A DNA stretch of 60,371 nt from positions 1 to 60,371 of the forward strand of contig NZ_JASBQE010000073.1 of NCBI RefSeq assembly GCF_029960785.1. The letters are read 5' to 3'. Under the pieces are notes generated by a model that ran no database searches, was not told the origin of the DNA, and saw only the letters and a list, made by a program, of their open reading frames with translations. This DNA comes from Polyangium sp. 15x6 (GTDB lineage: Bacteria > Myxococcota_A > Polyangia > Polyangiales > Polyangiaceae). Position 1 is the first letter of the stretch; every line of letters starts with the position of its first letter. Shown one piece after another: positions 1 through 10,614 of this stretch. The position numbers and the translations under genes were made by a program.

Positions 1-1772
<1,772 letters not shown>

Positions 1773-1870
1773 GAGGACTCCCGGACGATCGAAGCAGCCG
1801 ACAATCGTCGTTCGGGAGAGGCTATCGACTTTCGCCGCAAGGGGCAAGCGAGGCGGAAAATTCCCGGGGG

Positions 1871-2620
1871 TCAGCCCGCGGCTTCTTCGAACCCGAGCGC
1901 GTCCTCTCCGAGTGAAATCCCGTTCGCGAGGAGGATCTCGGCGGCGTGGTCGATCGTGAGGATCATCGCGCGTGCCTGGAGCGCGCGTTGCTCGTCCTCG
2001 GACAGATCGCCGGGCCGGCCGGAGGTCGCGTGCTGGAGGAGGATCGCGCCGGTGACGCTCACGTTGAGGCTCTCGACGAAGCCGCGCATGGGGACGCGGA
2101 CGCTGCGCTTGCAGGCGGCGACGAGCTCCTCGTGGATGCCGTCGCGCTCGTTGCCGAGGACGAGGCAGACCTTGGGGATCGATCGGAGATCCTCGGGCGC
2201 GAGCTCGCCTTGCGGGTGCGTCGCGACGAGCTCGTGGCCGGAGGCGGCGAGGACGTCGAGGGCCGCTCGGCTCGTGGGGTAGGTGCGGACGTGGACCCAC
2301 TGCTCGGAGCCGCGCGCGACCTGGCGAGCCGCGAGGAACGAGATGCCGCCGCGCTCGACGACGTGGAGACGCTGGACGCCGAACGCGTCACAGGACCGGA
2401 GGACGGCGGCGCCGTTGTGCGGATCGTACGGCGCGTCCATGAGGACGGTGACGGAGCCGAGGCGAGAGGAGAACACCGCGTCGAAGCGGGCCTGACGCTC
2501 GGGCGTGAGGAAGGGGCCGAGCACGCGCACGATCGCGGCGTGGTCGAGGCCGGCGAGCCGAGCGAGGAGCCGCTTCTGCGCGAGCTCGACCTGGATGGCA
2601 TGAGGGGTCCTGCGACGCAT
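1871..2620 (-). CDS. trmH: TrmH/SpoU family RNA 2'-O-methyltransferase
   Basis: A 249-residue SPOUT-class enzyme that should use S-adenosylmethionine to methylate the ribose 2'-OH of an RNA nucleotide. All three SpoU motifs are present: motif 1 at 69-81 (N69, R75, DAFG), motif 2 VLGNERDGI at 154-162, and motif 3 at 177-194 (VPMRG, then ESLNVSV). Length and motif wording fit tRNA guanosine-18 methyltransferase TrmH better than the longer RlmB type, which carries an extra N-terminal RNA-binding domain. An extended C-terminal helical segment after motif 3 is also TrmH-like. The substrate is inferred from family resemblance only; a related rRNA methyltransferase is possible. It starts 46 bases downstream of the PAS-STAS gene and could be read with it. 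Confidence 0.87.
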   Translation of the reverse strand: MRRRTPHAIQVELAQKRLLARLAGLDHAAIVRVLGPFLTPERQARFDAVFSSRLGSVTVLMDAPYDPHNGAAVLRSCDAFGVQRLHVVERGGISFLAARQVARGSEQWVHVRTYPTSRAALDVLAASGHELVATHPQGELAPEDLRSIPKVCLVLGNERDGIHEELVAACKRSVRVPMRGFVESLNVSVTGAILLQHATSGRPGDLSEDEQRALQARAMILTIDHAAEILLANGISLGEDALGFEEAAG

Positions 2621-2666
2621 CGCGGGGCGGGGATAGCACGGGGGAGCAGGAGGCGAAAACCGGCGA

Positions 2667-3536
2667 TCAGCGCCTTCGGGCCATGGCGAACGCGATCCCG
2701 CTCTGGACCGTGCTGCGCGTGACCACGCCGCCCAGGTTGGCCTGGATGTCCACGAGCGCCTGCGCCACGTCGCGGCGAATGCCGGTGAACACCACGTCCG
2801 CGCCCACGAGCTGCACCGCGCGCGCCACCTGCACGAGCGCGTCCGCCACCTGCGCGTCCACCACCGCGATGCCCGTGATGTCGAGGATGACCGTCCGCGC
2901 GCCTCGCTCCGTCACGCCGGAAAGCAGCGCGTCCATCACCTGCTGCATGCGCTGCGCGTCGAGGATGCCGATGAGCGGAAGCACCATGATCTCGTCGGTG
3001 ATCGGGATGAGCGGCGTCGACAGCGCGGCGAGGGCCGCCGCCTGCGCCTCGATCACCGCTTGCTTTCGGATCGCCTCGGCGACCGCCTCTTCGGCCCGCT
3101 TCCGATCCGAGACATCCCGCGCGACGAACATCACTTCACCGTCCGACATGGGCGAGATGTGGGCGCTGAAGAACACGTCTCGGCCCTCGAGCTGCATGCT
3201 GTACTCCGTCGTCACGAGCTTCTTTTCGGCGAGCGACGTACGAATGCCGGCCATGAATTCACTCGCCAGGGCCATCGGCAGCACGTCCACCAGGCGTTTG
3301 CCGAGGAGCTCGTCGCTCGGCCTGTAGAGGAGATCGGGCCTCGTGGGCACGATCTTCCGGTAACGCCCCTCGGCGTCGAGCACGAGCACCACGTCCATCA
3401 TGGCCGTGAACATGTCCCGGAGCTCCGCCTCCGAAGCGCGCGCGGACGCGAGCTCGGCCTCGACCTCCGCGAGCCGAGCGCGCAAAGCCTCGACTTCCCT
3501 CTCGAGTGCCCCTTCGTCCTGCTCGCCCCACGCCAT
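2667..3536 (-). CDS. PAS-STAS signalling protein (RsbR-like)
   Basis: A 289-residue soluble protein. Residues 8-40 form a coiled coil, 40-145 a PAS sensor domain ending in a typical DRKRAEE linker, and about 175-285 a STAS domain. The STAS part has the pattern of RsbR stressosome proteins: LPLIGILDAQR at 186-196 and VILDITG at 216-222, with T221 at a position that is phosphorylated by the switch kinase in RsbR-type proteins (by analogy). It therefore probably works in a partner-switching or stressosome-like complex. No RsbS, RsbT or anti-sigma factor gene lies next to it here, so partners must be elsewhere. PAS replaces the globin-like sensor of the classical RsbR; no cofactor ligand can be named from the sequence. 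Confidence 0.82.
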   Translation of the reverse strand: MAWGEQDEGALEREVEALRARLAEVEAELASARASEAELRDMFTAMMDVVLVLDAEGRYRKIVPTRPDLLYRPSDELLGKRLVDVLPMALASEFMAGIRTSLAEKKLVTTEYSMQLEGRDVFFSAHISPMSDGEVMFVARDVSDRKRAEEAVAEAIRKQAVIEAQAAALAALSTPLIPITDEIMVLPLIGILDAQRMQQVMDALLSGVTERGARTVILDITGIAVVDAQVADALVQVARAVQLVGADVVFTGIRRDVAQALVDIQANLGGVVTRSTVQSGIAFAMARRR

Positions 3537-3707
3537 GACGCCCCGCCCCGTCCGGCCATTTCATGTCCGACCGAAAAAGGCGGACCGTCCAGGCTTTCGA
3601 AGAGGTGGAGATATCAGAAAAAAGCGCACGCCAGCAATGCCGAATTCGTGCACGATGCGAGCGTTTTTTTGCCGGGGCGGCGAATGCCCATGGGTTGGAA
3701 TGAAAAA

Positions 3708-4997
3708 TTACCCAATCGACCGCAGCGCCGCGACGACCCCTCCCAGCGACGCCCGGTCATCCCGGTCGAGCGCGCTCGTCCCGCGCGACAGCGCCTCCAC
3801 CAGCACCCGCAGATCCCCGTCGCGCACCGGCGGATCGATCGACGATACCCGCTCGGCCCGCGCGACATCGTCCAGCAAGAGGCCGAACTCCCGCTCGTCG
3901 AGGCCGAATGCCCGCGCCTGCTTCGACACCGCGCCCGCCGCGCTCGCCACCGCGGCGAGGCCCTTCTGCGCGTCGAGCCCGAGGCGCGTCAGCTCCGCGC
4001 GCTCCCGCAGCGATCGATACGCCGACTCGATCACGTCGAGATCCGCCCGCGCGTGGGCCAGCGGATCCTTCGGGCGCCCGTCGTCGTCCTCGTCCTCCTT
4101 GTCCGCGTCCGGGGCCGCCGGCGGGACCGTGGGCCGCCGCGCCGCGACCTCTTCGAGCTCGGCGCGCGCTTCGGCGATCGTCACGAGGTAGCCGTCGATC
4201 GCCGCCGTCGCCGCCGCGAGCCGCGCCCCCGGATCCCCCGGCGCGGCCGGATCGAGCCCCGCGATCTCCGCGGGCCGCTTCCGCACGAGCTTCTTGATCG
4301 GCATCGCGCATGCCAGCCGGAACGCCGCGGCCTCCGCCGCCGCGAGCACACGTTCCCCGAGCTCGATCCGCAACGTGAGCTCGTCCCGGAGACGCGCGAC
4401 CTCCGGCGCGAGCCGCCTCTCGCCCGTGCCGTTCACCGTCTGGAGCTTCTGCCCGAGCGCCGCGCGTGTATCCACGAGCGTCCCGAGCGCCTCGCGCAGC
4501 CTCGTGAGCGCGTCGTCCGCGGCCGAAAGCTCCGCGCGCAGATCCTCCCCTGCGAGCCGCTTCTTCGCCGTCGCTTCGAGCTTCGCCGTCTCCCGGGCCC
4601 GCGCCGCCGCGAGCGCCTTCGCTTGCGTGACGCGCGCGCCTTCGCGCTTCGCGGCCGTCCGCATCGCGAGCATCGACAGCGCGAGCGTCCCGCCTCGCGA
4701 GAGCGCGCCGAGCGCCGCGGCGAACGTGATCGTCCCGAGCGTGCCTCCGACGATCGACGTCGCGATCACGAACGCGAACGTGATCACGCCGAGGATCGAG
4801 GCGATCGCGCGCAGAATACGCGCGCGGCCCGCCACGACCTCGGGCAGCACCCCGCGCGGCGCGGCGAGCCCTTCGAGCCCCTGCGCGGCCGCCGCGAGCA
4901 CGTACGCGCCCGCCGCGAGCACGAAGAGCAGCGAGACGAACGCCGCCACGCCTGCGAGCGTCGCGACGAGCTGCCCGAGAAAGGTGATCTCGATCAT
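3708..4997 (-). CDS. Membrane protein with long helical tail, unknown function
   Basis: A 429-residue protein I do not recognise. Three hydrophobic segments lie at about 8-40, 62-84 and 86-112. The remainder is a long Ala/Glu/Arg/Leu-rich stretch predicted to be helical, with a short acidic insert around 310-325 (DKEDEDDDG) that probably marks a flexible linker. It starts only 10 bases after the stop of the large VIT-VWA gene, so the two are almost certainly one transcript. That suggests a helper role for the VIT-VWA protein at the inner membrane, which is inference from position only. No catalytic motif is visible. Confidence 0.8.
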   Translation of the reverse strand: MIEITFLGQLVATLAGVAAFVSLLFVLAAGAYVLAAAAQGLEGLAAPRGVLPEVVAGRARILRAIASILGVITFAFVIATSIVGGTLGTITFAAALGALSRGGTLALSMLAMRTAAKREGARVTQAKALAAARARETAKLEATAKKRLAGEDLRAELSAADDALTRLREALGTLVDTRAALGQKLQTVNGTGERRLAPEVARLRDELTLRIELGERVLAAAEAAAFRLACAMPIKKLVRKRPAEIAGLDPAAPGDPGARLAAATAAIDGYLVTIAEARAELEEVAARRPTVPPAAPDADKEDEDDDGRPKDPLAHARADLDVIESAYRSLRERAELTRLGLDAQKGLAAVASAAGAVSKQARAFGLDEREFGLLLDDVARAERVSSIDPPVRDGDLRVLVEALSRGTSALDRDDRASLGGVVAALRSIG

Positions 4998-5007
4998 GCG
5001 CCTCTCC

Positions 5008-8000
5008 TCAGAGCGTGACCTCCGTGTCCTTCGCGCCGAGCTTCGCCTTCCGGATCGTCACACGAAATGCCTTCCCGTCCCAGGCGATCGCGTGCAGCGT
5101 GACGGGCACCTCGCGCCCCGGATTCGCCTTGCGGAAGCGCGCCAGGAACACGAGGCGCGCCTCGTCGCCGAGCGGCAGCTCCACCGCCGAGACCCCGATC
5201 GACGCCGCGTCCGAGACCTCGGTCAACGTCGCCTCGACCTGTCCGTCTTTCCCGACGAGACCGAGCTCCGTATCGAGATCCTCCCACGTGAGGATCGCGA
5301 GCGCGCTCGGGCCGCTGAAGAGCGACAGCTCCTTGAGCTTCCGCGACAAACCCTCTGCGAGACCCGGCTCCACGGGTTTGCCCTCGCCTTCGAGCAGCCG
5401 CGCGAGGTGCGCCGCGGCCCAGAGCCGCGCCCAGAGCCGCGGATCCCGCGGCCCCGGCGTCCCCTCGGCCGACGCGACCTGCCGCTCCAGACGCAGCGCC
5501 TCGTCCACGCGCCCGCTGCCCGAGGCGGCCAGCGCCAGGCGCAAGAAGCTCGGCGCGTCCGCGGCCGGCAGATCCGTGAGCGTCTTGTATTGCCGATACG
5601 CCGCGCCGTACCACCCGTGCCGCAGAAACACATCGCCGAGCAGCCGCCGCGACTCGGCGCTCTGCGAGTCGAACTCCACGATCTCCGAGTACGTCCGGAG
5701 CGCCTCGTCCTGAAAACCCTGCGCCGCGAGCACGTCGCCGAGCGAAAGCGCGAGATCGGGGCTCATGAAGCCGCGGTCGCGCAGCCGCCTTCCTTGCGCG
5801 AGCGCGTCGTCCTTCTTGCCCGCCTCCGCGAGCAGCCGCACGACCCGCAAATCGCCCTCGGGATCCCCCGGCGCGACCAGCATCCGCTCGCGCAGCTTCG
5901 CGAGCTTCGCCTCCACGCCGTCGATCGCGGCGAGCTCCGCGTCCACCTGCTCCCAGGCGATCCTCTCGCCGAACAACGTGCGCCGCACGGACGCGGCGAT
6001 CCGCGGATCGACCGAACGACGCAGGATCGCCTGCGCCACGTACGCGCGCGTGTCGGGCGCCGACTCGAAGTGCGCGAGCAGCGTGGTCACGGCATCCTCG
6101 GTGCGGGCCTTGCGCTGGAGCAGGTCGAGCAGCGCTTGCTCGGCGCGCCAGTCCGGGATCTCGCACGCGCCGCGCGCGGCCTGGTACCGCGACACGAGCG
6201 TCTTGCCGTCGAGCTCGCCGCGCAGCCGCTTCGACCACATCACGACGCGATCCGCGAGCGGCCTCCGCGCGACGTCGCTGCACGGCGTCGGCGGCAGGAT
6301 GTGACTCGCGCGCGGGCTCGGCGTCGCCGGCAGTTTTTTCGCCGCGTCGAACGTGGACGTCGCCGTGGACGTCGGGGGCGGCGGTGGCGCCTCGGGCGCG
6401 TGAACCTTCTCCTTGAGCGCCGGCAGATCCCCCTTCGCCGGTCCGATGACCGCCGACCGCGAGACCGTTTTCTCCTGCTGCCCGTCGATCCCCTCCCGGT
6501 CCGCGGCCCCGCGGAACGCCCCGCCCCCTCCGCCCGGCGCAGGCTTCGCAGGCGAGAGCGCGTTGCCGGCGACCGCGGGCTCGGGCTCCGCGGGCTCCGC
6601 GGTCGCCATCGCCGTCGCCAGGGACGTCTCGTTCTGCTGGTCCGCCGGTTTGTCTTCGACCACCAGCGGCGCGGGCACGGCCGCCACGCTCTCCGTCGCC
6701 GGCGCCTCCTCCTTGCTGCGAAGGCTGCACCCCATCGCGACCGCGGGCGCCGGATTCAGCGCCGCATCCATCAGCGCCCGCTCCGTGCGCGCATCGAGCG
6801 ACGTCAGCCGCACGCCTCGCAGCGGCGAATACCTCCGCCGGATCCCTTGCCGCGCATACGCCGCCTCGCTCTCCAGCGCGAGGATGCTCGTGAACGGCGT
6901 CATCAGCCCGTATTCGAGCCCGATCTCCACGATCTTGCCGCGCTGCTCCTCCGGATCCGTCACCTCGCCGAGCAGCCGCCGCACCTTCTCCGCCGCCCAC
7001 AGCCGCGGCACGAGCGACGTGCTCGTCCCCTGCGCGAGCGTGATCGGATACCGCTTCGCGAAATCCTTCCCGCCCACACGGCCCTTCACCGTCGCCTCGG
7101 CCGGCAGCGCGTGGTGCGTCCGCGCGAACAGGAGCACCTCCTCCCCGCGCGACACCTTCCCGCTCGCCGTCAGCATCGCCTCGTCGAGCCCCGCGCCGAG
7201 ATCGATCGCGAGCTCCGTGATCGTCGGCGTCTTGATCGCGCTCGCGAGCCTGAGTACCTCGCTCGTCGCCGTCTCCATCCGATCGATGCGGAAGCTCTGC
7301 CCGCCGCCCTGCCGCGCGAGCTCGCGCAGGAGCCCCACGTTGCTTTGTGTACCAACGGCCACCGTGAACAGCCGCGCCCGCGACGTCGACAAACTGCGCC
7401 GCAGCCGCTCCGACAGCCGATCGCCGCTCACCTCGCCCGACGTGGGCAAACCATCGCCGATGTACACCACCGCCGGCTGCTCGGTCCCGTGCAGCCGCCC
7501 GAGCGCTGCGTCGAACAGCGCGCCGAGATCCGTCGCGCCGCCCGACGCGTGCTCCGCGAGCCGCGCCAGGGCCGCAGCGATCTCCTTGTCCGTCGCCTCG
7601 GCGAGACCCTCCTTCGGCCAGAGCACCGTCGGCGTCGAGTCGATCGCGATGAGCACGAACCGATCCTTCTGCGACAGCGCACGCAGGATCGCCTCCGCCG
7701 CGGCCGCCTTCTGCTGCCGCACCGCCTCGTCCCCGGACGCCGACGTGTCGACCACGACCGCCACGTCCCCCGGCGGCTCGGGCACCGCGGCCCAGTCGAT
7801 GTCCGGCACGTAGCGCGCCATCACGTAATCGGCCCGATCCGCGCCCGCGGCGAACCGCCCGACCGTCAGCGCGGCCCGGATCGAAGGCTCGATCGGCATC
7901 GCTTCGAGCTGAAAGTCCGCGCGCGGAAGATAGCCGCTCCGGCGCATCGTCACGCGCCGCCCGCCGTCCTCGACCACCGCGTCCGCGAGGCTCGCGATCC

Positions 8001-9180
8001 GCATCTTCGACCCCGCCACGCCGAGATCCACCTCGAGGGAAAACTCCCCGATCCGCGCCGGATCCTCGCCGCGCATCGGATAGAGGTACTCGAGCTTCCC
8101 GCCCTGCGAAGGCAGCACCTCGAGGTACCTGAGCACCACGCGACGCGAGCCCGACGCGGGGATCGGGTAGATCCGCGAGCGATACGTCCGCCCGTCGACC
8201 CATTCGAGCAGCGCGGGCGAGTTCCCCGTCGCCACGGCCGTCGCGTACTTCGCGGCGGCCTCCTTGCGCTCGGTCACCTCGCCCTCGACGAGCGCGCCGT
8301 TCGTCTCGACCGCGAACGACGTCACGATCGCCCGCTCCGGCACGCTGAACCAGTACCAGCCTTCGAGCACGCCGCCGCCCGGATTGCCGAACGTCTGATC
8401 GACCTCCGTCTCGGCGAGCCCCTCGCGGATCACCGCCCGCACCGACTGGCGGCTCACCTCGAGCACCTTCGCCTTCTCTCCAGGGAGACCCGGGCTCACG
8501 CCGTAAACCCGGCCCGCGCCGCTGCCCGCGCCTGCGAGCGGCCGACCGTCGCCCATGCCGCCGGTCCAGTCGTCCCAGAAGAGCACCGGGCTCACCTTGG
8601 GTTTGTCGCTGCCGGACGCCTGCGCCTGCTCCCCGGCGTTCACCTCCACGCGCCCGCCCGGCGCCGTCAGCACCGCGAGCCCACGCGTCACCACGACCAC
8701 GACCTCGGCGCCCGCGCGCCGGATCGAGAGCCCCGCGTCCGCCGCGGCGATCGTCGCGTCCCCGGCCTTGTGCTTGAGGCCGCCGCGCTCCGACGGCGGC
8801 GCGTCGAGCCACACCTCGCCGGCCACGATCTCGGCTCCGTCCGACTGGAGGCGCACCGTCGAGTCGCCTCGCAAAAACAAGGACGATCCGTCCGACAGCC
8901 GCACGAGCGCCCGCGCCCCGGTCCCGGTCGCGAGCTCCGCGCCCGCGGGCAGCGGCGCGCCCGAGATCACCGTGCTCCCCTTGCCGGCCTCCACGAGCCG
9001 CACCTCGCCCGCCGCGAGCTCGAGCCGCGCGTCGACGACGCCCGCGCGCACCGGCGGCACGCGCTGCGACTTGATGAACACGACGAGGCTCGCGACGAGC
9101 ACGAGCAGGCCGATCGCCGCGCGCAGCGGCAGGGGGTGATTCTTCGCGAGCGCCCTGATTCGATCCAGCGAGCGGGTCAT
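5008..9180 (-). CDS. FecR-VIT-VWA-TPR membrane-anchored protein
   Basis: A 1390-residue protein with one N-terminal membrane segment (about 20-36) and the rest probably in the periplasm. Domains in order: a FecR-like segment at 50-115; a VIT (vault/inter-alpha-trypsin) domain at about 235-370, including the conserved QTFGNPGGG-like stretch; a von Willebrand factor A domain at about 465-640 with metal-site motif DTSAS near 475 and a later GDGLPTSG; a Pro/Ala/Glu-rich linker at about 800-960; and TPR-like helical repeats at about 1080-1250. VIT-VWA proteins usually act in adhesion or in building protein assemblies, with the metal site binding a partner. The FecR-like part hints at an origin from a signalling or polymer-binding module. 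It forms an operon with the membrane gene downstream. Antisense frames of up to 1925 residues overlap it and look like codon-bias artefacts. Confidence 0.85.
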   Translation of the reverse strand: MTRSLDRIRALAKNHPLPLRAAIGLLVLVASLVVFIKSQRVPPVRAGVVDARLELAAGEVRLVEAGKGSTVISGAPLPAGAELATGTGARALVRLSDGSSLFLRGDSTVRLQSDGAEIVAGEVWLDAPPSERGGLKHKAGDATIAAADAGLSIRRAGAEVVVVVTRGLAVLTAPGGRVEVNAGEQAQASGSDKPKVSPVLFWDDWTGGMGDGRPLAGAGSGAGRVYGVSPGLPGEKAKVLEVSRQSVRAVIREGLAETEVDQTFGNPGGGVLEGWYWFSVPERAIVTSFAVETNGALVEGEVTERKEAAAKYATAVATGNSPALLEWVDGRTYRSRIYPIPASGSRRVVLRYLEVLPSQGGKLEYLYPMRGEDPARIGEFSLEVDLGVAGSKMRIASLADAVVEDGGRRVTMRRSGYLPRADFQLEAMPIEPSIRAALTVGRFAAGADRADYVMARYVPDIDWAAVPEPPGDVAVVVDTSASGDEAVRQQKAAAAEAILRALSQKDRFVLIAIDSTPTVLWPKEGLAEATDKEIAAALARLAEHASGGATDLGALFDAALGRLHGTEQPAVVYIGDGLPTSGEVSGDRLSERLRRSLSTSRARLFTVAVGTQSNVGLLRELARQGGGQSFRIDRMETATSEVLRLASAIKTPTITELAIDLGAGLDEAMLTASGKVSRGEEVLLFARTHHALPAEATVKGRVGGKDFAKRYPITLAQGTSTSLVPRLWAAEKVRRLLGEVTDPEEQRGKIVEIGLEYGLMTPFTSILALESEAAYARQGIRRRYSPLRGVRLTSLDARTERALMDAALNPAPAVAMGCSLRSKEEAPATESVAAVPAPLVVEDKPADQQNETSLATAMATAEPAEPEPAVAGNALSPAKPAPGGGGGAFRGAADREGIDGQQEKTVSRSAVIGPAKGDLPALKEKVHAPEAPPPPPTSTATSTFDAAKKLPATPSPRASHILPPTPCSDVARRPLADRVVMWSKRLRGELDGKTLVSRYQAARGACEIPDWRAEQALLDLLQRKARTEDAVTTLLAHFESAPDTRAYVAQAILRRSVDPRIAASVRRTLFGERIAWEQVDAELAAIDGVEAKLAKLRERMLVAPGDPEGDLRVVRLLAEAGKKDDALAQGRRLRDRGFMSPDLALSLGDVLAAQGFQDEALRTYSEIVEFDSQSAESRRLLGDVFLRHGWYGAAYRQYKTLTDLPAADAPSFLRLALAASGSGRVDEALRLERQVASAEGTPGPRDPRLWARLWAAAHLARLLEGEGKPVEPGLAEGLSRKLKELSLFSGPSALAILTWEDLDTELGLVGKDGQVEATLTEVSDAASIGVSAVELPLGDEARLVFLARFRKANPGREVPVTLHAIAWDGKAFRVTIRKAKLGAKDTEVTL

Positions 9181-9333
9181 GGTCCTCCGGAGCCGACGAA
9201 GGCCGAACGGCCCGGGGGCTCGGAGCTGACACCCCGCTCGATGATCCCCCTGCCGCGTGGTCCATGTTCGCGCCGTCCGTGCGGCGGGGGGAAGATTTCT
9301 CGCGCGGCGCCGATTGCGACGGCGCCTTGGCGA

Positions 9334-9756
9334 TCACGCCCCCGGCTTTTTCTCGGGCGGCGGCACGGTGGAGCGGCGCCCCGTCGGCGTTCGTGTGACG
9401 TCCGGCACCATCGACGACCGCCCCGGCGAGGACGGCGGGATCGTGGCGCGCCCGATCCGGGCAAACACCCGCTCCGGTGTCTCCCCGTCGGACGATTCCA
9501 TACCCATCGTCTCGCGAACGAGGATCCCGATTTGGTAACAAATCGTCCCAGCGTCCCGCACGCCGCGCTTCACGAGCAAGGGGGGCAGCGTCTTTTCGAG
9601 CGCCACGATCATCGAGCGAGGCGTCACGTTTTTGGGCAAAAATCCCGCCTCTCGGAGCCCGATCCGCAACGTCCCTCGCGCCTCCAGCCGGCTCAGCTTC
9701 GTGAGCCGCTCGAGCTCCTCCGCGACCCGCTCGAAGACCCGCGACCCCTCGCTCAT
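9334..9756 (-). CDS. Small conserved-looking protein, unknown function
   Basis: A 140-residue soluble protein. The first 90 residues are compact and mixed in composition (ERVAEELERLTKLSRLEARG near the start, then a Val/Leu-rich core). The last 45 are Pro/Arg/Thr-rich and probably disordered. Its ATG overlaps the stop of the upstream membrane gene in an ATGA arrangement, so the two are translationally coupled. No motif is recognised. I chose ATG 9756 over a longer upstream reading that would run through the coding part of the 9753-10484 gene. Confidence 0.72.
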   Translation of the reverse strand: MSEGSRVFERVAEELERLTKLSRLEARGTLRIGLREAGFLPKNVTPRSMIVALEKTLPPLLVKRGVRDAGTICYQIGILVRETMGMESSDGETPERVFARIGRATIPPSSPGRSSMVPDVTRTPTGRRSTVPPPEKKPGA

Positions 9757-10484
9757 GACGCAGCCCCCGCGCCGAGGCGGCGCTCGACGTATCGCACGTA
9801 CGCGACCGGCGGGAAAAAGCTCAATCCGAACGCCAGCATGGCCGGTACCCCGAATGCCGCGCCGCCCACGAGGAAAACGTCGGCGAAGCGTGATTGTTGC
9901 ACGTGCAGCGCGCCGCCCGCGGTCAGGCCGTCGAGCATCAGCGCCGCGCAAAGATACCCGAAGCCCCAGAGGACGAACCGATCGGCCACGATCGGCTCCG
10001 CGAGCCCGAAACGCACACGTTTTCGCATGAGCACCGCATACCGGAGCGCCTCCACGGCGGCCCAGCCATAACAAAGCGTCCGCAGGACCGCGCGTGGCCA
10101 GAGCGCCGAAGGCAATCCATTGGACCAGGGCACGACGTGGTTCACGACGGGCATCGCGAGCCCCACGGCCCCGAGCAGGAGCGCGAACCCCTGGGCCCAG
10201 GCTTCTTCCCGGCGGAAGACGAGCCACACGAAGCCCGCGACGACCAAAAATCCCGTATCGACCACGAGCCCGCCGATCTCCACGGCCATCGGCGCGGGCG
10301 CGCCGCCTCGGGTCACCGCGCTCGTCACCTGGATCGAATACCCCACGAGTGGAAGCAACATCGACAGACCGAGCAAAAGCTCGGGAGCCTTGCGCGTGCG
10401 CGCCGCGAGCCCGAGCAGCCTCGCCGCGACCGCCGCCGCGACGAGCCCGAACACCACCAGAACCATGAGGGTGAACGGTTTCAA
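9753..10484 (-). CDS. Seven-helix integral membrane protein, unknown function
   Basis: A 243-residue protein made almost entirely of hydrophobic segments, about seven by eye (near 5-26, 36-56, 70-88, 98-116, 128-148, 170-190 and 205-227). The start ATG fits the first helix directly. It is translationally coupled to the 140-residue gene by a 4-base overlap. No transporter or enzyme signature is seen. A Trp/Pro-containing loop (VPWSNGLP) between helices 4 and 5 is the only distinctive element. It is separated from the amylase gene upstream by 130 bases that hold a strong hairpin, so it probably belongs to a separate transcript. Confidence 0.75.
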   Translation of the reverse strand: MKPFTLMVLVVFGLVAAAVAARLLGLAARTRKAPELLLGLSMLLPLVGYSIQVTSAVTRGGAPAPMAVEIGGLVVDTGFLVVAGFVWLVFRREEAWAQGFALLLGAVGLAMPVVNHVVPWSNGLPSALWPRAVLRTLCYGWAAVEALRYAVLMRKRVRFGLAEPIVADRFVLWGFGYLCAALMLDGLTAGGALHVQQSRFADVFLVGGAAFGVPAMLAFGLSFFPPVAYVRYVERRLGAGAAS

Positions 10485-10555
10485 ACCAGCCAGGAGACGC
10501 TACCACGACGCGCGGCTCGACGTCGAGCCCCGCGCGCCCGGGCGGGAAACGCCGT

Positions 10556-10590
10556 GGGCCGCGGCCTTCGAGATTCGAAAGCCGCGGCCC
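10556..10590. terminator. Strong hairpin between the amylase and membrane genes
   Basis: A near-perfect inverted repeat: 10 GC-rich pairs (10556-10565 with 10581-10590), one mismatch, then 5 more pairs closing a small loop. It sits just downstream of the amylase stop on the minus strand and fits a transcription terminator there. On the plus strand it is followed by CGCG and five T's, so the classical U-tract lies on the other strand. It may work in both directions or stabilise the 3' end of the amylase mRNA. Confidence 0.6.
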
Positions 10591-10614
10591 CGCGTTTTTC
10601 CTATCGACACATTT

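Noticed and set aside
3060-5018. A 652-residue plus-strand frame
   Set aside because: Antisense to the PAS-STAS and membrane genes; Arg/His-rich and no motif.
4994-9541. A 1515-residue frame on the minus strand overlapping the VIT-VWA gene
   Set aside because: Out-of-frame shadow; Arg/Gly-rich composition and no motifs, whereas the other frame shows VWA and VIT patterns.
4294-10071. A 1925-residue open frame on the plus strand
   Set aside because: It lies opposite the VIT-VWA gene, is extremely Arg/His/Pro-rich and has no domain pattern; GC bias at third positions keeps the antisense frame open.
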